Assembly: GCA_017649565.1 (NCBI GenBank)
Contig: JAGCGO010000119.1
Coordinates: forward strand, 1 to 62,736
Length of the DNA stretch: 62,736 nt
Direction: 5' to 3'
DNA from: Fibrobacter sp.
GTDB lineage: Bacteria; Fibrobacterota; Fibrobacteria; Fibrobacterales; Fibrobacteraceae
Numbering within the stretch: position 1 is the stretch's first letter; every line of letters starts with the position of its first letter. A program made the position numbers and the translations under genes. Below the pieces are notes generated by a model. The model made no database searches and was not told where the DNA came from. It saw only the letters and a program-made list of their open reading frames with translations. This document shows, one piece after another, positions 49,794-58,650 of this stretch.

Positions 49794-50988
49794 GAAGAAA
49801 TATATAGGGGTCGTTTTCTCGCTTGCCTTGTTTGCGGCATGTTCTTCGGAAGAGGGTGCCGGCGTGACGACGGAACCGGCTGGCGATCTTGACACTAGAT
49901 TGTCCGTTTTGCCCCAGGAGCCTTCTGCAGGACAAAAAGCCATCATGGATAGCATCCTCAAGACTATGGAATCTGGTGGCGTCGGAACTTCGGAAAACAC
50001 CAATGTGGTAAGGTTAGATTCAGGCATAGTGGAAATTGATGACCCGTCCGTTGAAATTCCTGTGCCGCAAACAGCCCATGATTTCGAGACTTCGGGCGAA
50101 GTTTATTATAGCCGGCAGGGATGCAACGTTACCTATTATGAAGAAGAATCTGGCACCCAGATGCTCTTTATCGGAAGTAGCGCGAACTACATGGAAACCA
50201 GTCTTTTGTTGACAAAGGACGAGGTCTTGATAGAAAAGGTTGAAAATAACTATTGGTTTGAAGAAGACAAAATAGATTGCGAAGCGGACCTTACGGCGTT
50301 CCGGCTGCGTTGTGAATCGTTGTATGGCGTATTCAGGGATTATAATGATGGAACCGGTTGTAATGACTTTAGGAACCTCCGGGTCGCTTGCGCTGTGCCA
50401 CTGTTCGGTCTGGCCATTACCCCGGAAGTGCTGACGCATGAGGCGGATTACTATTATAAGGCGCGGTGCGATTCCTTGGTGGTGGCGGAGGGCCCGCAGT
50501 GCTCCATTGTATGCACGAATCCGTTGGAGAACATTTCTTCGAAAGACACGGTCGCTAATCCGTTTGACAATATGGAGTGCAAGAGGATTTGCCTCGATAT
50601 GGAAGGTGAAGAAGAGTACTTCAATGTGCAAGGCGATGATGACGACCCGTTTGACCCGCAAGGCGGCGAATCCATGTCTTCTGCATCGATGCCTTTCCCC
50701 GTGACTTCGGCCGCGATGCCCGAGGCTATGAGTTCTGCATCGATGGATGGGACAATGAGTTCCACGTCGATGGAATCATGCTACTCTGTATGCGAAAATA
50801 GCTTGAATGGTAAGTGCTATACGGTTTGTCCGGACATGGACGGCGAAGACGGGTACTTCAATGTGCAAGACGATGAAGACGAACCGTTCGATGCACAAGG
50901 CGGTGTAACCATGTCTTCGGCGTCGATGCCTTTTCCCGTGACTTCCGCCTCAATGCCCGAGGCCATGAGCTCTGCATCAATGCCGTAA
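49786..50988 (+). CDS. lipoprotein with C-terminal Met/Ser-rich repeats, paired with a TIGR02147 gene
   Basis: A 400-residue lipoprotein with lipobox FAAC (about 18). Residues about 80-260 form a Cys-containing domain I do not recognise (YYSRQGCNVTYYEEESG, LRCESLYGVFRDYNDGTGC). The C-terminus has two 46-residue repeats (50608-50745 and 50845-50982): an acidic YFNVQ-D/E-PFD-QGG part, then a Met/Ser/Ala/Pro tail (MSSASMPFPVTSA). They are separated by a Cys-rich spacer (CYSVCENSLNGKCYTVC). It overlaps the TIGR02147 gene by 8 bases. A strong terminator follows. Function unknown; probably surface-exposed. Confidence 0.82.
   Translation: MDKKKYIGVVFSLALFAACSSEEGAGVTTEPAGDLDTRLSVLPQEPSAGQKAIMDSILKTMESGGVGTSENTNVVRLDSGIVEIDDPSVEIPVPQTAHDFETSGEVYYSRQGCNVTYYEEESGTQMLFIGSSANYMETSLLLTKDEVLIEKVENNYWFEEDKIDCEADLTAFRLRCESLYGVFRDYNDGTGCNDFRNLRVACAVPLFGLAITPEVLTHEADYYYKARCDSLVVAEGPQCSIVCTNPLENISSKDTVANPFDNMECKRICLDMEGEEEYFNVQGDDDDPFDPQGGESMSSASMPFPVTSAAMPEAMSSASMDGTMSSTSMESCYSVCENSLNGKCYTVCPDMDGEDGYFNVQDDEDEPFDAQGGVTMSSASMPFPVTSASMPEAMSSASMP
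50608..50982 (+). repeat. two 138-bp coding repeats in the lipoprotein gene
   Basis: Units 50608-50745 and 50845-50982 are in frame and 237 bp apart. They differ at a few codons (for example SAAMPE versus SASMPE). The intervening 99 bases encode the Cys-rich spacer. Confidence 0.85.
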
Positions 50989-51017
50989 CTAGGAAAACCT
51001 CTATAAAATGGGAACAT

Positions 51018-51052
51018 AAGTCCGCCCGCCCGGCGGACTTTCTTGCTTTTTT
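51018..51052 (+). terminator. terminator after the 48963-49786 pair
   Basis: AAGTCCGCC pairs with GGCGGACTT around CGCCC, followed by TCTTGCTTTTTT. Confidence 0.88.
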
Positions 51053-51073
51053 GTTATAAATGAATTAATTTGT
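51051..51073 (+). promoter_or_regulatory. promoter-region element shared with 52603
   Basis: A 23-base AT-rich word beginning TTGTTATAAATGAATTA recurs with two changes at 52603-52625. Both copies lie directly ahead of a secreted-protein gene in this region (51088 and 52664). It may be the promoter or operator of both. Confidence 0.45.
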
Positions 51074-51087
51074 GATTGATACGCATC

Positions 51088-52440
51088 ATGAATTTGAAGG
51101 TGATGGTGAAGAGAATTTTAGTGAACATCATATTAGTTGCCTGTATATCCTGTTTTGCACAACAGGGGCTGAACGTTTATGATGCGGAAGGACATCTGCT
51201 GACTAAAATGGCCTCTTTGTCAGAGTTAAATTTGAAGAATTGCCCAAGTAAGAGATGTTTTGTAGCGCAAAATGCTGAAAGGAAAGCTAATGTGGGTGCT
51301 TTTATTAAAAAGGGGCATGTCAAGTCAAAAGGACGCAAACGTTGGTATGAGGTGGGGCTTAACGAAGGGATAAAATTGTGCCCTGAAACAAAATTTTCGG
51401 AAGGGAATTGGATTGTTAATGGAAGTGCTTTTGTAGATCCTAAAAATTGTGTTCTTATCGAAGGCTCTCCTTATGCAAGGAGTATTTTGGTCCTCTTTGT
51501 AAAAAATCAGAATGACTTATCTGATGCTGACACAAACTGGATTCTTGTGAACCAGACCATTGTGGAAATGAGTGGCTCGTTATCTAAGGTATGGATTCCC
51601 CAGCGGGATTATGTTGGGGCGCCTATGTATAAAGAAAAATGGAAAACTGAGATTCTTAAACAGGATCTTATTGTTGACAAGACTGAGTTTACTATTAGGG
51701 AAGCTTTTGAACTAAATAGAGAGGTATGCAGGCAAGAATGTGGCGAGAACTATACCGACAAAAAGAAATATTTTTGCAAGGAAGTGTGTAGCGAGAAGAT
51801 AGATGTGTCTTTTTATTCGACCGACGATTCATCTGCGCTTTTAAATTACCCTGTTAAACTTTCTGAAAGAGCGGATATGATAAGATATGCAACATGGAGG
51901 TCTAAACGTGATCAATTAGATGCTGTTTTTCCTAAGGTTCCATTTGATTCTTCTGTTGCAGGAATTCTTTTGTCTATTCGTCCAGATAAAAAAGAAAAAA
52001 TGGTTATGGATACCTCAAAAAATGGGTATAGAATTCCGTATAATTCAGAATGGACCTTTTTGCAGAGTGGAGGACGTCAATCAGATTTCTTTTGGGGCGA
52101 TGACACTTTACTTGCGCGTCAGTATGAGTGGGATTTAAGCGATTCGCGTGATGGCGGTGTTCGTGCTGTTGCGAAACTTGATGCTAATCCATTTGGATTG
52201 TATGATGTGTATGGAAATGCTAATGAGAAGGTTTTTGAAGAAAAAGATGGAAAGGTTTTTTTTCCTATAGAATGCAATGGCTTTTCTGTAAATTATACAA
52301 TGAGTTCAACCTGTTGGTTCCAAAATAAAATCCAAGCATCTCAAAAAGTGCATGGAAGGCAAATATGTGTTGGTGGTGACTGTCACGGCTATGTATATCG
52401 CGGAATGAATGGCATACGTTTTGTCCGCAAACTTGAATGA
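51088..52440 (+). CDS. exported SUMF1/FGE-fold protein, paralogue 1
   Basis: A 450-residue protein from ATG 51088 (a TTG at 51076 and an ATG at 51103 are alternatives) with signal peptide ending near CFAQ. The C-terminal half has the SUMF1/formylglycine-enzyme-type pattern: LIVDKTEFTIREAF, YRIPYNSEWTFLQSGG, FFWGDD, NPFGLYDVYGNANE and a final GIRFVRKLE. The Cys found in true formylglycine enzymes in the GFRC position is Val here, so it is probably not a sulfatase activator. The N-terminal region (about 60-150; RKRWYEVGLNEGIKLCPE) is shared with paralogue 2 at 57358. AT-rich. A truncated esterase start overlaps its stop. Confidence 0.78.
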   Translation: MNLKVMVKRILVNIILVACISCFAQQGLNVYDAEGHLLTKMASLSELNLKNCPSKRCFVAQNAERKANVGAFIKKGHVKSKGRKRWYEVGLNEGIKLCPETKFSEGNWIVNGSAFVDPKNCVLIEGSPYARSILVLFVKNQNDLSDADTNWILVNQTIVEMSGSLSKVWIPQRDYVGAPMYKEKWKTEILKQDLIVDKTEFTIREAFELNREVCRQECGENYTDKKKYFCKEVCSEKIDVSFYSTDDSSALLNYPVKLSERADMIRYATWRSKRDQLDAVFPKVPFDSSVAGILLSIRPDKKEKMVMDTSKNGYRIPYNSEWTFLQSGGRQSDFFWGDDTLLARQYEWDLSDSRDGGVRAVAKLDANPFGLYDVYGNANEKVFEEKDGKVFFPIECNGFSVNYTMSSTCWFQNKIQASQKVHGRQICVGGDCHGYVYRGMNGIRFVRKLE

Positions 52441-52529
52441 TGCCAAAAATATTGGGCACAATCTTTATTCTGTTCTTTTTTGTTTCGTTAGCAACAGCCT
52501 CTAAATGGTATAAGAATCTCGTATTTTGA
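52437..52529 (+). pseudogene. truncated remnant of the esterase gene
   Basis: Thirty codons plus stop. The first 22 codons closely match the start of the esterase gene at 58647, both reading MMPKILG.(I/V)FILFFFVSLA, then YKN/YKE. It has the same ATGA overlap with the preceding SUMF1-like gene. After about 80 bases similarity ends and a TGA stops the frame. I read this as the leftover of a second SUMF1-like/esterase pair whose esterase was lost. The following 134 bases hold no gene. Confidence 0.8.
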
Positions 52530-52602
52530 GCTAAAAAAGTAAAAAAAAGCCCGTTTGCTGATTATAGATAACATTCCTGTAAATAAAAATAAACTTGACT
52601 AT

Positions 52603-52625
52603 TTGTTACAAATGAATTACTTTGT
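52603..52625 (+). promoter_or_regulatory. promoter-region element, second copy
   Basis: Second copy of the element at 51051-51073, 39 bases before the TTG start of the 52664 gene. A TTGACT (52594-52599) lies just in front. Confidence 0.45.
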
Positions 52626-52663
52626 TTGCTAATTAATTTGTAGTAATCAACAAGAGGAAAAAT

Positions 52664-55600
52664 TTGAAACAGATTCATTTGCGTATAGTTGCGCTGTTGT
52701 GCTTTTTTCTGCTAAATGGTGCGTTTGCAACGGATTTTCCTTATTCTGAATGGAATTTGGCGAATTACAATGGGGCCTATGCTGCATTCAATGACGGTGT
52801 TGTTTCCGTCTCCTATGGTGGTTCCGAGTGTTGGCATGTACAATTGACCCGTAAGAACATAGAGTTACAGAATGGCAAGACCTACGAGGCCAAGTTTTTC
52901 TTACAAAGTGCTGGTGCTAATCGAACTATAGATGTACGCATAGGAAGGGATGGTTTTCCTTATGACGCCTTTGCTGAATTTGGTGAAGTTGTGGCGTCTC
53001 CGAATGGCCAATCTTTTTCAAAAACATTCAAGATGCAATCGGGGAATGTAAGTAATGCGCGATTTGAATTCAATTTAGGGAAATCCTCTGGAATTATTTA
53101 CTTGGCTAATGTGAGCCTCAATTGTCTTGATTGTGTAAATAACACTAATCAAGAAGTCTCAAATAGGCCTGCGGTAGTTTTGAACGATGCCTTCGGATAT
53201 GTTGTTGTTGCTGATACTGTTGATTTCCGCGATAATTCCATGTCGTTAGGTGATGTATTTGGTGGAAAGCTTGAATTGGGCGCGGATACCAAAATTTACG
53301 GCAATGTAGATGTCTCCGTTAAGTGCTTTTTGCGTGAACGCGCAAATATCAGTGGAGATTTAAGCTATGCGTCCCCATGTACCGAGCAAAATAACGTACA
53401 TGCTAAGACAAAACGAGTTGCAACTCTATCAAAACCGAGTATTGGTATTCCGGATGTGGCCGTGGGCTATTCTCCGATTTCTGTGGGGATAGACCAATCC
53501 ATTACTTTGCCACCCGGCAATTACGGAGCATTCTATGCTAATACGAGGTCAAAGATTTATCTCTCTTCGGGAACCTACAATTTCCAAAATTTTTATACGG
53601 AGCCGGATGTGAAAATATCGATAAATCTTGCTTCTGGTCCTGTGTCCATTGGTGTTTCGGGAAATGTCCGATTTGGCGATCGGAATAAGTTCTCTATCTC
53701 GGGAGGCAATCCGAGTGAAATCCAATGGAACGTATCTGGCAAAAATGTTGATATGGGTACAGATGGACTCTATTTTGGGAAATTTGTGGCACCTAATGCG
53801 TATGTGCGTATTCCGTCCCGTTCTCATCTTGTAGGTGGGGTGTATGCTCGTAAGTTTGTCATAGAACCGCAGTCGACTGTTTCGCAGGAACCCCGTGCAA
53901 CGGAAATATCGCATAGTGAGGGAAACTTTGGCCCCTTCTTTGACTCGGGAATATTCAGATATGTTTCCCAAGTGCCGCTTTCCACATCGTCCGTTGAAAT
54001 GTTTGTTTCTGCGGATAATGTCCAAATCAAGGTGAATGGTTCTAGTTCAACTACAGTTGAATTGCCTTCCTCGAACGGAACGGTGACCGTTTCTCTTAAG
54101 CACAATCAAATTTCGGGTTTTCCGTCTGAAGCATTTAGCTCTAGTTATGTATTTAGCTTTACGAAAACTGCTAATAACCGTATTTATTGGAATCCTCAGA
54201 CTCAGTGTGAACAGGGGTGCGATGGTGCAACGCCGGCGACTGCCATAGGGGATTTTGATGTTGCCTACGAAACAGCAATGGCTACTGGTCGCGAGATTGT
54301 TATGGCGGGCGGTATTTGGGATGTGACGGAAAACTTCAAGGATGGAGTTGTTCCTTTGAGAGCCGGTTTTGAATTAGTTGGTTATACTGGGGATATTTGG
54401 GACCTAGCCTCTGCTTCGAGCATGCCAACGATTTTCTTGGGAGAATCTGCACATATAGAAATCATTGGGAAAACACCGCGATCGTTGACGGGTTTCTGGA
54501 TAGCAAACGGTTATAATAAGGAAAATGGCGGTGCTATTGTTTCTGAATCTCAGCATTTGACATTGAAGAATCTTCTTTTTTCTGCTAACAAGTCCGATAA
54601 GGATGGTGGTGCAGTTTATTCTACCGGTACCGTTGAAATGAAGAATGTCTATTTCAAGAATAATCAGGCAAAAGGTAACGGTGGCGCTGTGTACATTGGT
54701 GGAGATGGCGGAGTGCTGAAAATTCAAAATGCGGTTTTAGAGAAAAACAGTTCCAATGGCGATGGAGGTGCGATATATACAGAAGGAACTTCTTTTGTCC
54801 AAAATGCCATTTTCAGCCAAAATGAATCTAGTGGTAAAGGTGGGGCTTGGTATGCTTTGGGCGGAACTATTAAAGTCAGTAATGCGACCATTTTTGATAA
54901 CAATGGCAAGCAGGGATACTCGGCCATTGGCGGAGGGGCGTCGGGGCTTGTATACAACTCGATTTTATGGAAAAATATTGATCCTTCTTGTACGCTTGAA
55001 GAATGTAAAAAAGAAGTGTCGCCATCTTTGTCTATAAGTCATTCTATTACTGAGACGAACTATAGTGGAACAGGAAATATTGTAAAAGACCCGAAATTCC
55101 TTGATGAAAATAATCCTAGGGGCGATAATAATTATATGAGCATGACAGCGGGTTTGACTTTACGGGATGAATCTCCAGCAGTAGGTTCTGGAATAAAGGA
55201 TGATTTTGTCGCAGAATCGGATATATTGGGCATTAAACGAGACAATGCCATTGATATGGGTGCTTATGAGTGGTATGATTTAAATGCAGATTTGGAATCA
55301 GGTGAATTTACATATGGAGAATTTAAAAAGAGATCAAAAGACTTTCCTGTATTTGAGCATCTAGGGGATGAAAGAGATATTATAGCTATAGGAAATGGGC
55401 CAGAAGGTCGTGTATTGCGTAAAAAGGTCCCGTTAAGTCAAGGGAGAAGCATAAAAAAAGCAGAAATGGAGTTTACACTGATGGATGAAAATGGGGTTCC
55501 ATACACGAATGTGGGGAAACAAAGAGTTACTTTCTTTAAATTTGGTGAGGAGGGAGATAAATGTATTTTCCAAACATTGATCTTAGCTCCTTCCGCTAAA

Positions 55601-55741
55601 AATTATAATCCTGATGCTCATGGTAGATTGATTGTTTTTACATCGGAGTTGAAAAAAGTAAAAAAATATGGGAACGTTCAGGTCTTACCCGTAATTGGCG
55701 TTCAGGATAAATTTTATGGAAAAGTAGTATCGTGGGAGTAA
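52664..55741 (+). CDS. large secreted surface protein with CBM-like domain and right-handed beta-helix
   Basis: A 1025-residue protein starting with TTG (AAGAGG upstream) and a signal peptide ending FAT (about 24). Residues 25-155 look like a CBM4/9-type jelly roll (NIELQNGKTYEAKFFLQSA, ARFEFNLGKSSGIIYLANVS). Residues 165-430 form a beta domain of stacked short strands (LGADTKIYGNVDVS, ITLPPGNYGAFYAN) also present at the end of the 44700 protein. Residues 500-860 form a beta-helix of the Omp/polymorphic-membrane-protein type with GGAxxxxG and NNQAKGNGGAVY, SSGKGGAWYALGG repeats. The C-terminus (about 880-1025) is a separate domain. Surface location inferred. It heads a tight operon with 55745, 57358 and 58647. 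Confidence 0.82.
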   Translation: MKQIHLRIVALLCFFLLNGAFATDFPYSEWNLANYNGAYAAFNDGVVSVSYGGSECWHVQLTRKNIELQNGKTYEAKFFLQSAGANRTIDVRIGRDGFPYDAFAEFGEVVASPNGQSFSKTFKMQSGNVSNARFEFNLGKSSGIIYLANVSLNCLDCVNNTNQEVSNRPAVVLNDAFGYVVVADTVDFRDNSMSLGDVFGGKLELGADTKIYGNVDVSVKCFLRERANISGDLSYASPCTEQNNVHAKTKRVATLSKPSIGIPDVAVGYSPISVGIDQSITLPPGNYGAFYANTRSKIYLSSGTYNFQNFYTEPDVKISINLASGPVSIGVSGNVRFGDRNKFSISGGNPSEIQWNVSGKNVDMGTDGLYFGKFVAPNAYVRIPSRSHLVGGVYARKFVIEPQSTVSQEPRATEISHSEGNFGPFFDSGIFRYVSQVPLSTSSVEMFVSADNVQIKVNGSSSTTVELPSSNGTVTVSLKHNQISGFPSEAFSSSYVFSFTKTANNRIYWNPQTQCEQGCDGATPATAIGDFDVAYETAMATGREIVMAGGIWDVTENFKDGVVPLRAGFELVGYTGDIWDLASASSMPTIFLGESAHIEIIGKTPRSLTGFWIANGYNKENGGAIVSESQHLTLKNLLFSANKSDKDGGAVYSTGTVEMKNVYFKNNQAKGNGGAVYIGGDGGVLKIQNAVLEKNSSNGDGGAIYTEGTSFVQNAIFSQNESSGKGGAWYALGGTIKVSNATIFDNNGKQGYSAIGGGASGLVYNSILWKNIDPSCTLEECKKEVSPSLSISHSITETNYSGTGNIVKDPKFLDENNPRGDNNYMSMTAGLTLRDESPAVGSGIKDDFVAESDILGIKRDNAIDMGAYEWYDLNADLESGEFTYGEFKKRSKDFPVFEHLGDERDIIAIGNGPEGRVLRKKVPLSQGRSIKKAEMEFTLMDENGVPYTNVGKQRVTFFKFGEEGDKCIFQTLILAPSAKNYNPDAHGRLIVFTSELKKVKKYGNVQVLPVIGVQDKFYGKVVSWE

Positions 55742-55744
55742 TGT

Positions 55745-57346
55745 ATGATGTATTTAGTTATTTGTTTTCTTTTATCATTTCTAATTTCTTGTAGCAGTTC
55801 TTCAGATAAAGAAGAAGTGACATCACAGGGGACGGTTACGCCTTCTGAAACGAATCAAATAGAAGATAAATATCCGGGATTTTACCAAAATGCTAAATGT
55901 AACTATTTTTTTGATCGTCACCCGTATGAAATTTCTAGTACAAGTTTTGAAATAGAGGATTACGAAAAAGATGATCAAGGAAATATCGTTTATGATAATG
56001 AAGGCTATCCTAAGAAGAAAAAAACCAAACGGAATATAAAGTTGGATTATGGGGAATCGAATGTTGTAGTTGAAGAAGGGCAAACGAGTTATGTGAACGT
56101 TTATGTCAGTTGGAACCCACAAGATGAGTATGATGTGTATAAAGATGTGAAGTATTATATATGTGATGCAAACTCATTGAAAGAAATAGAGACCATAGAT
56201 TTTTCTTATCAGATTCCAGAAACGGAATGGAATATTGGGCATAAGGAGAAGGAAATAGAATTTTATTCTCAAGCAGAAAAAATTGGATTGTGTTCGAGGT
56301 ATAAAGATTTGGGAGCAACATTGTATGATGTTTTAAATGCATATTCTTATGAACTCAGAAGAGTAGATGTTTTGATTGCTGAAATTGGAGGAAAAGACGA
56401 TAACAAAAGAACAAATATAGAAAATGAAGCAAAGCCACTTTTTGCAAAAGCGGCTACAGAAATATCTTTTAGTAAAGAAGAATATCCTATTCCAGAAAGT
56501 TATCGTGAGGATAATCTTAAACATAGATCGGTATCTTCTTTTGCAAATGGAATGCTATTTGTTTCTATTGCAAAAAAAGGAGGGGGGAAGTCGTCTTGTT
56601 ATGATAGAATTAAGGATGATATGTTTTGGTCCGTTGATTTGGCGAAAAAAGAAATTAGGAATGGTGTTTTTGGTAGAAGATTTTTGTTAAATTTTAATCG
56701 TGGTATGGTTAAATATTGGACATTTGATAATAATAGAAAATTGTGTAATGATGGACTTGCATTTGTTCCTGAAGAAAATATTACTTATCAAATAGGGATA
56801 ATAAATTCAAGCAAATGGGATTGTAGAGATCCGCAATTTTGGCGTTTTCGTGTGAATTCAGACAAGATGGGTGAAATAGAAATAGATGGAAGTTGGACCA
56901 CAGAGTTGTCTGTTATAGATCCAGATTGTCATGTCGTTTATAACGAGAAGGATGGGAATAATGGCGCAGTTTATTGGGATTCTTTTTTTAATTCTAATGA
57001 TGAAGGTTTTACAGATGAGGTCACGGATGCATTAGATGGTCCTCCTATTGGTTTATATTCAGTTGTAAGGTCATCTCCAAATGAAAAAAATTGGCGAACC
57101 TATGCGCATGAAATTGGCCATTTGATGGGACTATCGGATGTAACGGATCCCGATGATAAGAACAAAAAATATGAAGGTAATTTAATGCACGCCTATGCGA
57201 GTGAGTCAAAAGGAAAGATGCTTCGCAAAGGCCCTTTGCCGGGTAAAATAAGTCCCAGCATAGAGTATCAATGGGATTGTTTGCATACAGGACATAAAGA
57301 TCATTGTATAAAACCTTCGTGGCATTCTTTTCCCGGAGATTATTAA
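55745..57346 (+). CDS. lipoprotein metalloprotease of the metzincin type
   Basis: A 533-residue lipoprotein with lipobox LISC (about 16) starting 3 bases after the previous stop. The zinc motif HEIGHLMGLSD at about 455-465 matches HExxHxxGxxD, and NLMHA about 15 residues later is a likely Met-turn, so it belongs among the metzincins. Catalytic Glu456 is present. The N-terminal 400 residues include a beta-rich part (NVVVEEGQTSYVNVYVSW) and a long region with no motif I know. Very AT-rich. Its substrate may be host or plant cell-wall protein (inference). The next gene starts 11 bases downstream. Confidence 0.82.
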   Translation: MMYLVICFLLSFLISCSSSSDKEEVTSQGTVTPSETNQIEDKYPGFYQNAKCNYFFDRHPYEISSTSFEIEDYEKDDQGNIVYDNEGYPKKKKTKRNIKLDYGESNVVVEEGQTSYVNVYVSWNPQDEYDVYKDVKYYICDANSLKEIETIDFSYQIPETEWNIGHKEKEIEFYSQAEKIGLCSRYKDLGATLYDVLNAYSYELRRVDVLIAEIGGKDDNKRTNIENEAKPLFAKAATEISFSKEEYPIPESYREDNLKHRSVSSFANGMLFVSIAKKGGGKSSCYDRIKDDMFWSVDLAKKEIRNGVFGRRFLLNFNRGMVKYWTFDNNRKLCNDGLAFVPEENITYQIGIINSSKWDCRDPQFWRFRVNSDKMGEIEIDGSWTTELSVIDPDCHVVYNEKDGNNGAVYWDSFFNSNDEGFTDEVTDALDGPPIGLYSVVRSSPNEKNWRTYAHEIGHLMGLSDVTDPDDKNKKYEGNLMHAYASESKGKMLRKGPLPGKISPSIEYQWDCLHTGHKDHCIKPSWHSFPGDY

Positions 57347-57357
57347 GGAGGTCTGTT

Positions 57358-58650
57358 ATGAAAGTAGTGATATTATTTATATTAAGTTTCGTTGCGTACA
57401 CATTTTCGTCGGAATCGTGTATATGTGATGCTTTGGGAAAATGTTCGTGTTTGCAAAAAAAAGATTATTTGATAAAGTCTTTTCGACAAAAAAAAGGATA
57501 TAAGGAATATTATGTTTTACAAGAACGAATCTATGATAAAGTCAAAACAGTTTCATATTCTAGTAGTCCTGCAGTAAAGTCAAAGGGAAAAAAACGTTGG
57601 TATGAGGTAGAATGGAACCAGGGCATCAGACTTTGCCCAGAGAAAAATTTTAATAGCGGCGATGGTATTTGGATTGTAAATGGTCCTGCTCATGTAGATT
57701 CTGTGAATTGCGTATATGTAGATGGATCTCCGTATACGAGGAGTATTTTAGTTCTGTTTTCTAGAAATTTGGACGATTTAACAGAGGCTGATTCCAGTTG
57801 GATACTTGTCAATCAGACTATTGTGGAGCTTGCGGGTAAAAGTTTTAGTGTGTGGAACGGCCTTCGAAGAATGCATGGCCAAAAAAATCCAGATTCAAAG
57901 TATGTCACTAAAACCTTTACGCAAGATCTGATTGTTGACAAAACAGAATTGAGAGTTCGTGATGCTTTGTGGCTGGACGAACAATTTAATCGCAAAAAAT
58001 TTCCGGATGAGTTTTCGAATACAGGCTTTTATCCTTTTCGCGATACATCGAAGCTCCTAGATTTCCCGGCAAAGGCGAATTACCTTTATTCTCATTACAG
58101 ATCCGTTATTGATGGGTTTGAAGATGCCGTTAAAAGAGATGTTCCCATTGATTCTTCCGACACGGCAAAAGTGATATACGGACTATTGGATCAATATAAG
58201 AATCTTGTATATATTCTAGATACTGCGAGCAATGGATACCGAGAGCCGATATATGAGGAGTGGCAGGTGTTACGTCGAGGTGGTGTCAATTCGACTTTTC
58301 TATGGGGAGATTCTGCAAGTGAAGATGAATTGAAAAAATACGCACGTCATGATTGCATCGACAATAATCGAGGTCTTTATCCGGTTAAGCAATTTAGGCC
58401 CAATTCCTATGGTTTATATGATGTGTATGGAAATGCGGAGGAAACGCCTTTTGTTATAAGTGATGGACATAAGTTTAGGTATGGTCATGAATGCATGGCA
58501 TATGATTACAACTATTATGATATAGGTAAAGAATGTTATTTTTTGAGTTACCATAAATGTAACACTATTGAAAAACCATGGAGCCCTGAAACGTTTTCGT
58601 TTATAATTCCATCGTTTGAGGGCATGCGTTTAGTCCGCAAACTTGAATGA
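57358..58650 (+). CDS. exported SUMF1/FGE-fold protein, paralogue 2
   Basis: The frame opens at 57304, but ATG 57358 has a near-perfect AAGGAGG site 6 bases upstream and a signal peptide (MKVVILFILSFVAYTFS). The 430-residue product is paralogous to the 51088 protein. Shared blocks include KGKKRWYEVEWNQGIRLCPE, WILVNQTIVEL, DLIVDKTEL, TASNGYREPIYEEW, FLWGD, YGLYDVYGNAEE and MRLVRKLE. As there, the catalytic-Cys position in GFRC is not Cys. It overlaps the esterase gene by ATGA. Confidence 0.78.
   Translation: MKVVILFILSFVAYTFSSESCICDALGKCSCLQKKDYLIKSFRQKKGYKEYYVLQERIYDKVKTVSYSSSPAVKSKGKKRWYEVEWNQGIRLCPEKNFNSGDGIWIVNGPAHVDSVNCVYVDGSPYTRSILVLFSRNLDDLTEADSSWILVNQTIVELAGKSFSVWNGLRRMHGQKNPDSKYVTKTFTQDLIVDKTELRVRDALWLDEQFNRKKFPDEFSNTGFYPFRDTSKLLDFPAKANYLYSHYRSVIDGFEDAVKRDVPIDSSDTAKVIYGLLDQYKNLVYILDTASNGYREPIYEEWQVLRRGGVNSTFLWGDSASEDELKKYARHDCIDNNRGLYPVKQFRPNSYGLYDVYGNAEETPFVISDGHKFRYGHECMAYDYNYYDIGKECYFLSYHKCNTIEKPWSPETFSFIIPSFEGMRLVRKLE

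Noticed and set aside
51088..52440. True formylglycine-generating enzyme
   Set aside because: The C-terminal GFRC-type Cys is absent, and no sulfatase gene is in the window.
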